From Anabaena lutea FACHB-196 (lineage in GTDB: Bacteria; Cyanobacteriota; Cyanobacteriia; Cyanobacteriales; Nostocaceae), in assembly GCF_014698305.1 (NCBI RefSeq), contig NZ_JACJST010000005.1, positions 62,001-126,000 on the forward strand: a DNA stretch of 64,000 bases, read 5' to 3'. Shown here in pieces: positions 56,930 through 64,000 of the stretch (the first letter of the stretch is position 1; every line of letters begins with the position of its first letter). Made by a program: the position numbers and the translations under genes. A model generated the notes under the pieces. That model saw only the letters and a program-made list of their open reading frames with translations. It did not search any database and was not told the origin of the DNA.

Positions 56930-57093
56930 TCTCCGTATCCCCGCTTCCCTCTTTAAGAGCGTCACCGCGTCTCCCCATCTCCCCATCTCCCCATCTCCCC
57001 ATCTCCGTATCCCCGTGTCTCCGCGTCACCGCGTCTCTGTGTCCCCGCGTCCCCGTGTCTCCGCGTTCCCATGTCCCCGCGTCCTCTTCTGAC
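56930..57093 (-). repeat. Long C-rich heptamer array
   Basis: About 160 bases of tandem heptamers of the forms CCCATCT, CCGCGTC, CCGTGTC and CCCCGCG, including four uninterrupted CCCATCT copies. The longest STRR-type array in the window, between convergent genes. Confidence 0.85.
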
Positions 57094-57104
57094 TCCTGCT
57101 GTAT

Positions 57105-57365
57105 TCACTTTTCCAAACGTACTGCATACCACTGAAAATATTTTCCAGGGCCAATATCTAACTCACAACTAGTGTCAATTAAATATTGTGCTTGCTCTGA
57201 TAGCAACTTAAATTTTTGGACATCGGGAGGTAAGTCCTCAAATTTAAGTTGTTGCAAAATATTTTCTAACTTTTCTAATAACTCGGAAGTGGTCAAAAAT
57301 TGTTCTGGTTGGTTAGTTTCCAGAACCACAAAGTGATCTTGTTGATACATCAATGGATTTGGCAT
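57105..57365 (-). CDS. CRR7-like protein (NDH-1 assembly or stability factor)
   Basis: 86 residues. MYQQDHFVVLETNQPEQFLTTSELLEKLENIL and the C-terminal TSCELDIGPGKYFQWYAVRLE match the chlororespiratory reduction 7 family of cyanobacteria and chloroplasts. In Arabidopsis, CRR7 is needed for accumulation of the chloroplast NDH complex, acting in subcomplex A assembly. A related role in cyanobacterial NDH-1 is likely but not shown. It is 42 bases downstream of sasA on the same strand, so the two may be co-transcribed. Confidence 0.8.
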   Translation of the reverse strand: MPNPLMYQQDHFVVLETNQPEQFLTTSELLEKLENILQQLKFEDLPPDVQKFKLLSEQAQYLIDTSCELDIGPGKYFQWYAVRLEK

Positions 57366-57407
57366 TTATTAATTTACTCATTTAAGTTGGTTACTAATGA
57401 ATAATAA

Positions 57408-58595
57408 CTAAGATGGATAAACTGGTAAAGTAAAATGGAACCATGCTCCACCATTAGGGGCTGAGTCTACCCAAATTTGACCATAGTGCGCCCGGATAAT
57501 GCGTTGGCATAAAGAAAGACCAAGTCCATACCCATCTGTTCCTTGATCACGTTGTAGTCGGAAATGATTTTCAAAGATGCGATCGCGGTTTTCTTGGGGA
57601 ATACCAGGGCCAGTATCGCCAATACTAAACTGTACTTTTTGGGTAGTGCGGTGTAGCCCAGCAAAGCTAATACAGCCCCCAGCAGGAGTATATTTAATGG
57701 CATTATCCAAAAGATTTACTAGAACTTGACGGATGCGTTCTGGATCTGCATACACACAGGGTAAGTCTTGGGGGATATCGGTTTCTATTCTTTGCGATTT
57801 GGCGATGTAGCGATCGCGCAATTCCTCCAAGACATCTAAACTAAGTTTTCCCAGTTCCAGTTTTTGCGGTGTGATCGGAAATTCTGTATCATCGCCACGA
57901 CCAACTTCTAAAAGATCCGCGATCATCCGATCAATAATCTTTGTTTGACTACGGGCTTGTTTTAATAAATAAGCCGTCATGGCTGGTTTTAGACGCAGAA
58001 AATCACCTTTTTCGGGATTGTAGTTGGATTGGAGAGTTTCTATAGCGATCGCCACAGCTGTCAAAGGATTACGGAGATCATGTGCCAAAATTGCAATCAC
58101 TCGATCTTTAAACTGTAGCTGTTCTTCCAGTTTCTCTTTTTCCTGTTTCAGGTGAAAAATTTCGTCTGAAAGTTTGATCAGTTCAGCAGAAACGGCGACA
58201 GAACGGATTGTAGATTTAGGTGATATCCCCCGGACATTCTCATCTATACGTTCTTGTAAGTCTTCTTGTAACTTTAAGAATGCGTCTATAGTAGTTTGCC
58301 AGCGAGGCCACCAGGTTTTCAATTGAGCTATGATATTACTTCCAGCAAGGGTTTGCTGGGGTTCGGGATGGATTTTGATTAAAGCGGGCGTGGCTACCAA
58401 TTTAAAATGTTCCGCCAAATATGGTTGCTGCCCGACATCAATGATTTGAAGTTCAAAACTATACTCAGCTTCTAATTCTTTTAAGTAGGCGCGGATTCGC
58501 TGCACCTGTTGTCGGGATTGTGGTCGTCCATCAACAAACAGTAACAGTTGGAGTGGAGCCTCAGAATAGATAGGCTGATCCTGGGAAACTTGCAT
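57408..58595 (-). CDS. sasA: Circadian clock output histidine kinase SasA
   Basis: 395 residues from ATG 58595; a TTG nine codons upstream is the alternative, and neither has a strong ribosome-binding site. The N-terminal 90 residues are the thioredoxin-like KaiB-type sensor ([35 protein letters not shown]) that docks on KaiC. H-box [21 protein letters not shown] (His172), N-box [21 protein letters not shown] and [10 protein letters not shown] follow. SasA autophosphorylates on KaiC and passes phosphate to RpaA to drive clock-controlled transcription. It has no membrane segments. No kai genes are in the window. Confidence 0.94.
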   Translation of the reverse strand: MQVSQDQPIYSEAPLQLLLFVDGRPQSRQQVQRIRAYLKELEAEYSFELQIIDVGQQPYLAEHFKLVATPALIKIHPEPQQTLAGSNIIAQLKTWWPRWQTTIDAFLKLQEDLQERIDENVRGISPKSTIRSVAVSAELIKLSDEIFHLKQEKEKLEEQLQFKDRVIAILAHDLRNPLTAVAIAIETLQSNYNPEKGDFLRLKPAMTAYLLKQARSQTKIIDRMIADLLEVGRGDDTEFPITPQKLELGKLSLDVLEELRDRYIAKSQRIETDIPQDLPCVYADPERIRQVLVNLLDNAIKYTPAGGCISFAGLHRTTQKVQFSIGDTGPGIPQENRDRIFENHFRLQRDQGTDGYGLGLSLCQRIIRAHYGQIWVDSAPNGGAWFHFTLPVYPS

Positions 58596-58739
58596 GTAAT
58601 CGTGTTTCAGCACTGGTAACAACCTGGCGACGCTTTACAGAAAGTAAAATAGACTGACGGTTGTCAATGATCGTTGTTTTCTTTCAATTTAATATCTATT
58701 TTAGATTTTTCGTACTCCTATCTGATCTGCGTTTTTGAC

Positions 58740-60254
58740 ATGAGAAAAATCTTTTTAGGAATTTTGCTCCCTTTTACGTTCGTTTCTATTCCTAACAGCA
58801 CCTTAGCTATGGAATACTACCCCTCATCTGACCTGAGTCAAAATATTTCTTCAGAGTCAGCATCTGAAAGCTTTTATACCACAGCTGCGCGCCTTGTACA
58901 GCAGCAAATTTTTTTAACTGCTCGCCTTGAGCAATCACTGAGCAGCCCAGATCCCAACAAAATGAGATCCGTGCGGGGACAATTAACCATTTTTACTCAT
59001 GCTGTGGATACTTTTCTCGCAGGTCAGTACTCAAGTCCGAAAACATTGTGTACCCCAACAGGAGAGTTGTCTCCACAGTCTTCTGTAGTTGTGCAGTTAA
59101 CTGAGTCCCAATCACAAATTTACTGCTCTTTGTACGCTTCTAGCCAGGAATTAGGGAAGTTGTACCCAGTTGTAGATCGGTTGTTGTCTCGACGAGGTGA
59201 GTTAGCCTTAGTTAAACCGTTACCGTTGGTTTCGGGAGAACATGACTCAGATTCTGTGCTTTCCATTGCACCAAAGCAGCGTCCTGATCTCGGCAACCCA
59301 GCAACACCTTTTTCAAGTCGGGAACCAAACTTAACTTCATTCCCATTACCAGTAGTTGGCAACACTGCAAAAACAGCTATAGCCAACTATGTAGCGCCTA
59401 TCCAACCTGCTATTGCTGTACCGGAAGAAACTATTAGTACTATCAAAACCGTTAATCAAATCTTGACAGCAGTCCAAAAAGCATTTCCGCAAAATATTAA
59501 ATTTATCAATCCTCAGAAAGATGCTGCGACACTTGACCGATTTGCTTACGACATTGATTCCCAAGAAAAACAAACCTACGCTCAGTTTTTACAACTGCCT
59601 AACACCGGAATCTTTCGGGTATTACCTGATTCAGCGTACCGTCGGCCGTTGAATCTTCCCCAGAATAGATTACAAGCCAGTGTGAGTGAGCGTTATCCTT
59701 TTCCCTCTGTGGGTGAGGTTAAGGAAGATTTTATTCCTAGTTTAGCATTGAAGATGATTGGTGATAACTTCCAGTTAGTCCATCAAGGGATAAATTATGG
59801 CTTCATCATCGATGTGGGTGATGTACCCTTAGAAAAGTTAGATGGCAGGCTACAGGCTGTTTCCTCGTCTACGGGAGAATTTTTACTCAATTATCAGCCA
59901 CCCAAACAGTTAAAAGCCTTACAAATAGACAGACAAAGGTTTTTAACAGGTAAAGATCAGAATTGGCAGCAAAATCAAATATTGTTAGCTGGTGCTACAG
60001 CCAAATTAAATCATACTTATTTAGTGCGATCGCTCCAATTCCAACTTCCACCAATTCTCTTGAATCCTCAACCCATTTCTCGCCCTAATAGTCGGATTAG
60101 GCAGCAATTAGGACAAGTGCCTAGCAGTGACACTATTATCGCCTTCCGTGCCGTCCGTCGCCGTCCTGATGGCAGCTACACCATTCTGTGGCGAGTACTC
60201 AATCAGTTGCCTGCACCGCAAATTGAAGATTTAGAGAACTATATCAATAACTGA
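58740..60254 (+). CDS. Exported protein of unknown function
   Basis: 504 residues from ATG 58740, which gives a proper signal peptide (MRKIFLGILLPFTFVSIPNSTLA); the frame extends 22 codons upstream. The mature part has an N-terminal helical region with two cysteines about 30 residues apart, a Pro/Ser-rich linker at about 170-250 and a C-terminal mixed domain (GINYGFIIDVGDVPLEKLDGRLQAV). Family not recognised. Divergent from sasA, sharing a promoter region of about 140 bases. Confidence 0.8.
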   Translation: MRKIFLGILLPFTFVSIPNSTLAMEYYPSSDLSQNISSESASESFYTTAARLVQQQIFLTARLEQSLSSPDPNKMRSVRGQLTIFTHAVDTFLAGQYSSPKTLCTPTGELSPQSSVVVQLTESQSQIYCSLYASSQELGKLYPVVDRLLSRRGELALVKPLPLVSGEHDSDSVLSIAPKQRPDLGNPATPFSSREPNLTSFPLPVVGNTAKTAIANYVAPIQPAIAVPEETISTIKTVNQILTAVQKAFPQNIKFINPQKDAATLDRFAYDIDSQEKQTYAQFLQLPNTGIFRVLPDSAYRRPLNLPQNRLQASVSERYPFPSVGEVKEDFIPSLALKMIGDNFQLVHQGINYGFIIDVGDVPLEKLDGRLQAVSSSTGEFLLNYQPPKQLKALQIDRQRFLTGKDQNWQQNQILLAGATAKLNHTYLVRSLQFQLPPILLNPQPISRPNSRIRQQLGQVPSSDTIIAFRAVRRRPDGSYTILWRVLNQLPAPQIEDLENYINN

Positions 60255-60465
60255 TATCAACCAAGTTTTTTTCTGAGTTCTTGAAACTTTTCGACCAATT
60301 AGGCTTTCAAAAGGGAAGCCGCTACAGGTTTTGTCTGTGTAGCCTTAGAATTCTATCCTGATGATTAATGTAGTTAATGTAGCCCGAACTGACATAAAAT
60401 TAGTATAAACCCAGTGAGTGATATCACATCCGGAATAATCACTCATTATTAAAATCTCTCCGTAT

Positions 60466-60490
60466 CTCCGCGTCCCCGTGTCCCCGTGTC
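60466..60490 (+). repeat. C-rich heptamer patch
   Basis: CTCCGTATCTCCGCGTCCCCGTG-type units just upstream of the GT25-like gene; same family as the long array at 56.93 kb. Confidence 0.6.
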
Positions 60491-60506
60491 AAGATTTTAG
60501 GCTCCT

Positions 60507-61364
60507 ATGACCTTGAATATAGTCAAATCCCTAAATGAAAATTTTCTAGTTGACTGCATCAGTAAAGTATTTATCATTGCTTACAAAGAATCTACTCAAC
60601 AGTTGGAAGCAGCATTAACTACAGAAGGATTAGAATGCGAAGTCCTCAGACAAGAACACAAACCAGAATATCAAGGTTTTTCTCGCAGTTATCTCTGCCT
60701 CATGAACCATCGTCGGGCTTGGGAAATAGCTACTCAACAAACTCAACCAACTATCATTATTGAAGCAGATTTCGTCCCAGTTCTCGGTTTTGGCAGGTGT
60801 CCATTACCTTTTAACCTCAATCAAACCGATGTTGGCATTAGTTGGCTATATACTTGTGCGCCTCAAGTGTATTATGTTTCCCCTGATGGTCATGCTGAAG
60901 GCTTTTCTACCTCCGCAGTTGCTTATATTGTGACTCCGCAGGCTGCACGCTACCTCATAGAACTATCAGATGAAATTACAGAAAAAGTCGGAGCCGTTAA
61001 CTACTCCACTTGGGATTCCAGTATCGATTCATTTTTGCGCGCAAAAAAACTAAAAAACTATATTCCTTGGCGTAACTACGGAGAACACGGTGGTTTACCT
61101 AATCTAGAACATTACCAAAATAACCTCAGTAAAACTCATCGTGCAGATCTTCTCTACAATCAACTTGCGTTTATACCTCTGTATGCAGTGGGTAAAAAAA
61201 ACGAAAAATTAGCATTCCTGTGGGTGCGATGCCAAGCCCGTCTCAAAGGAATTGCACGTCTGCTAACTGGACGTTTTCTCCGTCTTAAGGTTGTACAAAC
61301 TTCAAGCTATCCTCTCAGGCTACTCAAGTTTGCAATTCTCCGACATTTCACTTTACATCTGTAG
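60507..61364 (+). CDS. GT25-like lipopolysaccharide glycosyltransferase
   Basis: 285 residues. KVFIIAYKE, GFSRSYLCLMNHRRAWEIA and IIIEADFVPV (the acidic metal-binding strand near residue 95) fit the LPS glycosyltransferase family 25, followed by SVAYIVTPQAARYLIEL-like and WDSSIDSFL segments. No signal peptide; the C-terminus is basic and hydrophobic and could attach to the membrane. It probably adds a sugar, often galactose, to a surface glycan. Solo gene. Confidence 0.82.
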   Translation: MTLNIVKSLNENFLVDCISKVFIIAYKESTQQLEAALTTEGLECEVLRQEHKPEYQGFSRSYLCLMNHRRAWEIATQQTQPTIIIEADFVPVLGFGRCPLPFNLNQTDVGISWLYTCAPQVYYVSPDGHAEGFSTSAVAYIVTPQAARYLIELSDEITEKVGAVNYSTWDSSIDSFLRAKKLKNYIPWRNYGEHGGLPNLEHYQNNLSKTHRADLLYNQLAFIPLYAVGKKNEKLAFLWVRCQARLKGIARLLTGRFLRLKVVQTSSYPLRLLKFAILRHFTLHL

Positions 61365-61428
61365 TTTAATTTTTAATCATAAGTCAACAATGCTAGGGTA
61401 GGAATTAACAATCAATTTGTGATTACCT

Positions 61429-62775
61429 GTGCTGCCTTCTAAACGTCCAGTTGTCTTTCTAAGTTTAGCCATTGTACTCTCTTCCTTAACAGCTTGTGCT
61501 AACAGCCCAGCCGCTAAAAATTTAGAGAATTCTTTGGCGGCAGATTCTCGGCTGCAAAGTAACCCTACCGTTTTTGGCGAAGCTAAGACTAAGGAAGTTC
61601 CCACCGCATCAACAGTTCAGTTACCTGCTAACTTTCCCAAAGATATTCCCATCTATCCCAATGCCAAACTTGAAGAAGTAAAACCTGGGAGTAGTTCAGA
61701 AAATAAAATATTAACTCGCTGGCAAAGTTCTGATCCCAGCAATGTTATCGCCAGCTTTTACCGTACTCAGTTTCAAGGGAATAGCTGGCAAATTTTACAA
61801 CAGCCAAAAAATGATGTCGAAGGTGCTTTTGAAGTACAACGTAATAATTTACTATTGAAGGTAACAATTCAACCAAAATTAGTTACCAACGCCGCACCCA
61901 ATCAACCGCAAACAGCAACTGAATTACTAATTGAATACGTTAATAATACAGCTACTACACAAACTCAACCAAATACAAATTCCAGCGCAGTTCCCCAACC
62001 AGGAGATTCTCAATTTATTGGTCCGACAACACCCAATGTCAATGTAGTCAAGCAGCCGACAAGCCAACCTGATACCTCTGAACCTCAAGAATTTACTGAC
62101 TTGAATAAAGTACCACCAGAATGGCGACAACACATTCAAGATTTAGCCTTATTAGGTGTATTATCCATAGATTCCCAGACTTCTAAAAGCAACTCTACCG
62201 CTACAACCAACCAGTTGGAACCCAATAAAATTATTACCCGCAGAGAATACGCTCGTTGGCTAGTTGCTGCCAATAATGCCCTGTATAGTAATAATCCTGC
62301 TAAACAAATTCGTTTGGCATCAGAAACCAACCAACCCGCTTTTAGAGATATTTTACCTAAAGATCCTGATTTTCCGGCAATTCAGGGTTTAGCAGAAGCT
62401 GGATTAATTCCTAGTCCGTTATCTGGAGATGCGACAGCCATTTTATTTCGTCCTGATGCACCCTTAACACGGGAACAGTTGCTACTGTGGAAAGTACCTT
62501 TAGATACTCGTCAAGCTTTACCTGCTGCCAACTTAGAAGCAGTCAAGCAAAGTTGGGGATTTCAAGATACAGAAAAAATTGACCCCAAGGCGTTAAGAGC
62601 CGTTTTGGCTGATTTCCAAAATGCTGAACAAGCTAATATTCGGCGAGTATTTGGCTATACAACATTATTTCAACCCAAGAAACCGGTAACTCGTGCTGAA
62701 GCTGGTGCAGCTTTGTGGTATTTCGGTACTCAGGGTGAGGGAATGTCAGCGACTGAAGCATTGAAATTAAAATAA
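61429..62775 (+). CDS. SLH-domain lipoprotein
   Basis: 448 residues from GTG 61429. The lipobox LTAC at about residues 20-23 after a hydrophobic run indicates a lipoprotein. Residues 40-165 form a beta-rich domain (DIPIYPNAKLEEVKPG, FYRTQFQGNSWQILQQ), followed by a Thr/Pro/Gln-rich linker, then S-layer homology motifs (ITRREYARWLVAANNALY, FRDILPKDPDFPAIQGLAEAGLI, FRPDAPLTREQLLLW, VTRAEAGAALWYFG). SLH domains bind peptidoglycan-linked polysaccharide, so it probably links membrane and cell wall. Confidence 0.88.
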   Translation: MLPSKRPVVFLSLAIVLSSLTACANSPAAKNLENSLAADSRLQSNPTVFGEAKTKEVPTASTVQLPANFPKDIPIYPNAKLEEVKPGSSSENKILTRWQSSDPSNVIASFYRTQFQGNSWQILQQPKNDVEGAFEVQRNNLLLKVTIQPKLVTNAAPNQPQTATELLIEYVNNTATTQTQPNTNSSAVPQPGDSQFIGPTTPNVNVVKQPTSQPDTSEPQEFTDLNKVPPEWRQHIQDLALLGVLSIDSQTSKSNSTATTNQLEPNKIITRREYARWLVAANNALYSNNPAKQIRLASETNQPAFRDILPKDPDFPAIQGLAEAGLIPSPLSGDATAILFRPDAPLTREQLLLWKVPLDTRQALPAANLEAVKQSWGFQDTEKIDPKALRAVLADFQNAEQANIRRVFGYTTLFQPKKPVTRAEAGAALWYFGTQGEGMSATEALKLK

Positions 62776-63290
62776 TTTGTAATTAAGTTTTTCAAAGATG
62801 ATTTATACACCGCCACAAAACTTTCTGCTAAGTAAGTAGGCGAAAAGAAATCGAACTATGTTAGGTAAGGTAACAAATTTCCAAATTTCCTCGTAGTGAG
62901 GCTGAAACCCTCACTAAAAACCTTTAATTACTTACGTTACTTTACTTACCAGTTATTGCTCTTTATGCTTCATAATTCCTTCACAATACACCCTCAATTA
63001 TAAATTTGAGGTGAATTTCAGCATTTTCATGGAATTTGGCTGAAATTTACGGAAGATTTCGATAGAAAATAAATATACTTACGTAAGTAAAATTGACAGT
63101 CTTGGTTGACTAAGCGCAAACTGGTAAAAGCAACTGAGTCTAAAAACCGTAACAACACTTAAATTGCAATATCATTTTCCGACTTTCTAAAGAGTTTTTT
63201 CACAACTCAGGGAATCACCTGTAGGTTTACTAATCCCTACAGATTTACGAATGTGTGAGATTCACAAAATATACAAGGAATGCCATCAGC
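62776..63290. other. Gene-free stretch with a small hairpin
   Basis: No gene seen. It contains the hairpin at 62895-62915 and palindromic ACTTACGTAAGT at about 63076-63087 with near copies at 62931-62950. These TTACGTAA-type sites could be operators for the following esterase gene, which is inference only. Confidence 0.4.
62895..62915 (+). terminator. Terminator-like hairpin or dispersed repeat
   Basis: AGTGAGG and CCTCACT form a perfect 7-bp stem around CTGAAAC, followed by AAAAA. It lies 120 bases after the SLH gene; it may be a terminator or a dispersed repeat. Confidence 0.4.
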
Positions 63291-64000
63291 ATGAAAAAAC
63301 AAGTTATAGCGGCTGGGTTTATTCTGTTCTCTTTCATGTTGCCGCTGAAAGCCTCTGCTGCAAATTTTAGCAATTTTTATGTATTTGGCGATAGTCTTTC
63401 TGATACAGGTAACGCTTTTAATTTTACTCAAAGTTTAGGAAATCAAGTACCAGTTTTACCACCAAATCCACCTTACTTTGATGGACGTTTTTCTAATAAT
63501 AAAATTTGGGTGGATTACCTGGGAGATAGCCTAAATTTAACACCGACTCCATTCACAACCCTGGGTAGTCCTCCTTTAAATACTACTATTCTCAACCAGA
63601 GTATCAACTTCGCTGTCGGTGGTGCTAGTTCTGGTTTAGGTAACGCAGTTTTTCCTAATGTACCGTTACCGGGAGTATTAGAGCAAGTGGCTTTGTTTAC
63701 CCAACCATTCTTAACAACGAATCAAAAGCTTGACCCCAATGCGCTATATGCTGTGTGGGGAGGTGGCAATGATTACGTGTTTGGGGCTGCTCCTAATACT
63801 AATCAAACAGTCCAAAATTTATCAACAGCTATAGATTCTTTAGCTAAAGCAGGGGCTAAAAATATCATGGTATTTAACTTACCAGATTTGGGTAAAACTC
63901 CGTTGGCATTGGCTACGCAGCAATCCCAAAATTTGACTGCTTTAACAATTGACCATAACAATAAGTTGGCGGAAAATCTGAGCTTATTCAAAAGCAACAA
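63291..64000 (+). CDS. SGNH/GDSL family hydrolase, secreted (3' end outside window)
   Basis: The frame is open to the window end, giving 236 residues so far. Signal peptide MKKQVIAAGFILFSFMLPLKASA; then block I FGDSLSDTGNAF with the catalytic Ser, block II-type Gly in NFAVGGASSG, and block III WGGGNDYVFGA. The catalytic Asp-His pair lies beyond the edge. The family consists of lipases, esterases and thioesterases of the periplasm or cell surface; the nearest resemblance is to cyanobacterial GDSL esterases that often carry a C-terminal sorting signal. Substrate unknown. Confidence 0.93.
   Translation, partial: MKKQVIAAGFILFSFMLPLKASAANFSNFYVFGDSLSDTGNAFNFTQSLGNQVPVLPPNPPYFDGRFSNNKIWVDYLGDSLNLTPTPFTTLGSPPLNTTILNQSINFAVGGASSGLGNAVFPNVPLPGVLEQVALFTQPFLTTNQKLDPNALYAVWGGGNDYVFGAAPNTNQTVQNLSTAIDSLAKAGAKNIMVFNLPDLGKTPLALATQQSQNLTALTIDHNNKLAENLSLFKSN

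Noticed and set aside
1-64000. tRNA or rRNA genes
   Set aside because: No GGTTCGAATCC-like T-arm with a matching cloverleaf and no rRNA blocks were seen on either strand; a covariance search would be needed to be certain.

Overview
The window is chromosomal DNA from a cyanobacterium, most likely a filamentous heterocyst-forming member of the Nostocales. The evidence is a ferredoxin-dependent glutamate synthase, a SasA-type clock kinase with a KaiB-like sensor, an NDH-1-related CRR7 protein, several cyanobacteria-restricted families (DUF1997, DUF1815, DUF2839, DUF2854), many HIP1 palindromes (GCGATCGC) and the short heptanucleotide tandem repeats typical of this order. From memory, the order rne, rnhB, str operon, iscA-like gene, gltS resembles Nostoc/Anabaena. 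The species cannot be fixed from sequence alone.

Layout. 0-14 kb is core genome: the 3' part of rne (with its PNPase-binding arginine tail), rnhB, pheA, a LON-domain protein, the reversed str operon (rpsL-rpsG-fusA-tufA-rpsJ) with a near-consensus promoter, an IscA-type protein, a cupin and a secreted phosphodiester glycosidase. 13.8-14.05 kb looks like the worn right end of an IS200/IS605-type element. 14.6-19.4 kb is glutamate synthase, which carries an in-frame copy of a palindromic intergenic repeat. 19.6-25.2 kb holds envelope and glycan genes (polysaccharide deacetylase, a broken GT2 gene, GT39 and GT22 membrane glycosyltransferases) plus a Uma2 nuclease. dxr follows at 25.2-26.4 kb.

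26.6-34.1 kb is the most interesting part: an AT-rich, tightly coupled five-gene operon made of a DUF4007 protein, a small P-loop-less protein, a 1338-residue BrxC/PglY-like ATPase, an unknown 216-residue protein and a short BrxL-like AAA+ ATPase. It resembles the ATPase half of BREX, Pgl and phosphorothioate-linked defence islands. No PglX methylase, PglZ phosphatase or Dnd modification gene is present in the window, so it is either a modification-independent variant or an orphan effector module. A short gene fragment at its 3' edge and a repeat at its 5' edge may mark the insertion borders.

34.3-40.5 kb returns to ordinary genes: a small membrane protein, a thioesterase, DUF1815, DUF2839, a DinG-like protein that has lost its ATPase motifs, an M48 protease and a CbbX-like AAA+ protein. 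40.9-46.4 kb is a second accessory island: a secreted helical protein, two paralogous small acidic proteins sharing a GDWLETWGDD motif, an unknown 231-residue protein, and a TPR-CHAT caspase-like protease with an intact His/Cys dyad. It may be a signalling, cell-death or defence module.

46.5-64 kb holds a VOC protein, an ECF-like sigma factor, TPR, DUF2267 and secreted proteins, a sensor kinase, polyphosphate kinase, a lone receiver protein, DUF2854, CRR7, SasA, a GT25-like glycosyltransferase, an SLH lipoprotein and the start of a GDSL esterase. Intergenic regions are rich in heptamer arrays, perfect palindromes and a possible MITE. I saw no tRNA, rRNA, CRISPR array or intact transposase.
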